Of a stretch of DNA of 12,953 bases, positions 11,270-12,953 are shown piece by piece; the first letter of the stretch is position 1, and the number at the start of each line of letters is the position of its first letter. Source of the stretch: an uncultured Blautia sp. (GTDB taxonomy: Bacteria; Bacillota; Clostridia; Lachnospirales; Lachnospiraceae); contig URHS01000060.1 of NCBI GenBank assembly GCA_900547685.1, forward strand, positions 1-12,953, read 5' to 3'. The position numbers and the translations under genes are program-made. The notes under the pieces were generated by a model. That model worked only from the letters and a program-made list of their open reading frames with translations. It was not told the DNA's origin and searched no databases.

Positions 11270-12953
11270 ATGAGGAAAAATTTAACAAAAAAGATGGTAA
11301 CACTTAGTCTTGCAGCTACAGTTATAGCTACAGGTATAACACCTGTTTCTGTATCTGCACAAAAGCTTGCGTCACCAACAGACTACAGTAATCCTAAAAA
11401 TTGGAATGTTCGTCACACGGTGAAAGATATTTATGGTATGCTTGCCGAATTAGAAAAGGCATATCCTGAGTATGCTGAACTTAGTTCTATCGGAAAAACA
11501 ACAAAAGAAAATGATATTAAACTTCTCACAATTACCAACGAGAATTCAAAAAACAAAAACAAAAAAGGTGTTGCTTACGTGGCAAATATCCACGGTGATG
11601 AAAGAGAATCCGGAGAAAGTGCTGCTTATACAGCAGCATGGCTGTTAGAAAATCTTGATGACCCAACGGTAAAGGAAATGCTGGAAAGAAATATCATTTA
11701 TATTATTCCTATACTGAATCCGGACAGCCATAATATCTTTGAATATTTCGTTCGTGGAACCAGTCAGTTATTAGATAAAAACGGTGATGGTATTCCAAGC
11801 AACGACTTATACGAAGATATTACAGGGGACAAATGGATTGGTTATCTTTACACAGCTGATGAAAATAAAACAATAACCGGAAATATCGGATATGAATCTA
11901 AAGATTTAGATGGCAATGGCTGGCTCGGCGATGATTCCTGGGCTAGTGGTTACGATATTAACCGTAACTTTGATTTCCAGTGGGCTCCTGAACATGCCGG
12001 AACAAGCGGCGGTCCTGAAGCTGCATCTGAAATTGAAACACAGCATATTCAAAAATTCCTTAAAGACACACCTTTAGATGCTTTAGTAACTGTTCATACC
12101 GGTATTCAGGCTGTATTATATCCTTGGGGATATCGTGATACAGATACTTCCAATCCGGAAGAAGTTGCTGACATTGAGTTTATGGCAAATACTGCTGAGA
12201 AGATGAGAAAAGCGATTGAACAGACTACGGAGAGAAACTACTATGTAAGTAATTCTTATCATGATTATCAGACATACTCTGAATTGTTAGATTATGCTTA
12301 TGGTGTACATGGAATTCATACTTATACAATGGAAGTTATCTGTGAAGGTTATGATGAATCTGTAAGTTACCAACCTGATCGTAATCCGGATGCTTATGAA
12401 AATCCAGAAAACTTTGATATCTGTCTGTGGAATGATCCAAAATGGGAAGGAAGTCGCAAAGAATATATTCCTTACGAAGATTTTGTTGAAATGCTGGAAA
12501 AAAATGGTTTAAGTCCTGAAAAAGTAAAAGTAGAAGACAGAGCTACAAAAGAAGAAAAAACATTAGCGGAAATGAAACCTCCTTATATTTATGTAAGTTC
12601 CAGTGAACGTAATCAGCGTAGCACATACGTAGCAGCAGATCAGGACAAACTGGTAGAAGGAGCAAAAAATGCTTTCCTTGAAATGGTTTCTGCTGAAAAC
12701 GGAGAAAAAGTAGTTGGCTGGCAAGCAATTGACGGAAAATGGTATTACTTTAACGAATATGGAGTTATGGAAACAGGCTGGGTATCCGTAGATGGAAAAT
12801 GGTATTATCTGAATGAAGAAGATGGAAGTATGGAAACAGGCTGGGTATCCGTAGGAGGAAAATGGTATCATCTGGATAACAGTGGAGCAATGGAAACAGG
12901 CTGGGCATCCATCGGAGGAAAATGGTACTATCTGAATGCAGACGGAAGCATGG
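11270..12953 (+). CDS. Secreted M14 zinc carboxypeptidase with wall-binding repeats, 3' end cut
   Basis: At least 561 codons run off the window end. M14 enzymes remove C-terminal amino acids from peptides or act on peptidoglycan stems. Residues 1-30 form a signal peptide (R-K-N-L-T-K-K, hydrophobic core, V-S-A). The zinc ligands appear as N-I-H108-G-D-E111 and V-T-V-H276. Substrate-binding N231-R232 is in Y-D-I-N-R-N-F-D-F-Q-W, and the catalytic glutamate is E355 in Y-T-M-E-V. All are intact. Between the N-P-D block (150-152) and R232 there is an insert longer than in classic carboxypeptidases, with two D-rich loops, D-K-N-G-D-G (169-174) and D-L-D-G-N-G (212-217), likely calcium-binding. From residue 483 the protein has the same repeats as its neighbour. 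AAAGGAG (11254-11260) sets the start. The 107-bp gap from the C69 gene has no strong terminator, so cotranscription is likely. Confidence 0.88.
   Translation, partial: MRKNLTKKMVTLSLAATVIATGITPVSVSAQKLASPTDYSNPKNWNVRHTVKDIYGMLAELEKAYPEYAELSSIGKTTKENDIKLLTITNENSKNKNKKGVAYVANIHGDERESGESAAYTAAWLLENLDDPTVKEMLERNIIYIIPILNPDSHNIFEYFVRGTSQLLDKNGDGIPSNDLYEDITGDKWIGYLYTADENKTITGNIGYESKDLDGNGWLGDDSWASGYDINRNFDFQWAPEHAGTSGGPEAASEIETQHIQKFLKDTPLDALVTVHTGIQAVLYPWGYRDTDTSNPEEVADIEFMANTAEKMRKAIEQTTERNYYVSNSYHDYQTYSELLDYAYGVHGIHTYTMEVICEGYDESVSYQPDRNPDAYENPENFDICLWNDPKWEGSRKEYIPYEDFVEMLEKNGLSPEKVKVEDRATKEEKTLAEMKPPYIYVSSSERNQRSTYVAADQDKLVEGAKNAFLEMVSAENGEKVVGWQAIDGKWYYFNEYGVMETGWVSVDGKWYYLNEEDGSMETGWVSVGGKWYHLDNSGAMETGWASIGGKWYYLNADGSM
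12716..12953 (+). repeat. Tandem wall-binding repeats in the M14 gene, array cut by window end
   Basis: Units begin at 12716, 12767, 12830, 12890 and 12950. The second is 63 bp because of one extra codon (L-N-E-E-D-G-S), and the next two are 60 bp. Unit 12830-12889 differs from C69-gene unit 10983-11042 by one base, and 12890-12949 differs from 10923-10982 by one base. The array continues beyond the window. Confidence 0.9.

Overview
The window is a chimera of two unrelated bacterial backgrounds. Positions 1 to about 850 are Bacteroidota DNA: on the minus strand, the C-terminal part of a SusC/RagA TonB-dependent transporter (with a frameshift near its end), followed by the start of its SusD/RagB lipoprotein partner. 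From about 850 to the end the DNA is low-GC Firmicutes, most like a gut Lachnospiraceae: AAAGGAG-type ribosome sites, consensus sigma-A promoters, murT-gatD, a fused CcdA-TlpA redoxin and choline-binding-type wall repeats. The switch falls inside thiH, with no mobile-element signature visible, so a cloning or assembly chimera is the simplest reading.

Layout of the Firmicutes part. (1) 851-1715 (+): truncated thiH C-terminus and an overlapping thiE-like gene, the tail of a thiamin operon. (2) 1783-3078 (+): CcdA-TlpA thiol-disulfide fusion, closed by a long AU-rich hairpin. (3) 3226-3372 (-): two glycine tRNAs (anticodons GCC and TCC) with a near-consensus promoter and a T-tract terminator. 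(4) 3504-6553: a PrpR_N/Fis-type regulator with a degenerate AAA+ domain, divergent from a glycerate kinase. Two matching 17-bp palindromes lie in the shared control region, which makes this look like one regulatory unit. (5) 6659-8718 (-): gatD and murT, the lipid II isoglutaminyl synthase, overlapping by one base. (6) 9150-12953 (+): two secreted peptidases in tandem, a C69-family dipeptidase and an M14 zinc carboxypeptidase (cut by the window end). Each carries C-terminal glucan/choline-binding-type repeats nearly identical at DNA level between the two genes.

Most of the content is chromosomal core or common accessory material. The parts most worth a second look are the phylogenetic junction, the regulator that has lost its ATPase motifs together with its paired operators, a 9-bp paired 5' leader upstream of the C69 gene, and the wall-anchored two-peptidase module with shuffled repeats. 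Nothing here is clearly a wholly new defence or mobile system; the peptidase pair and the glycerate switch are the best candidates for undescribed biology.
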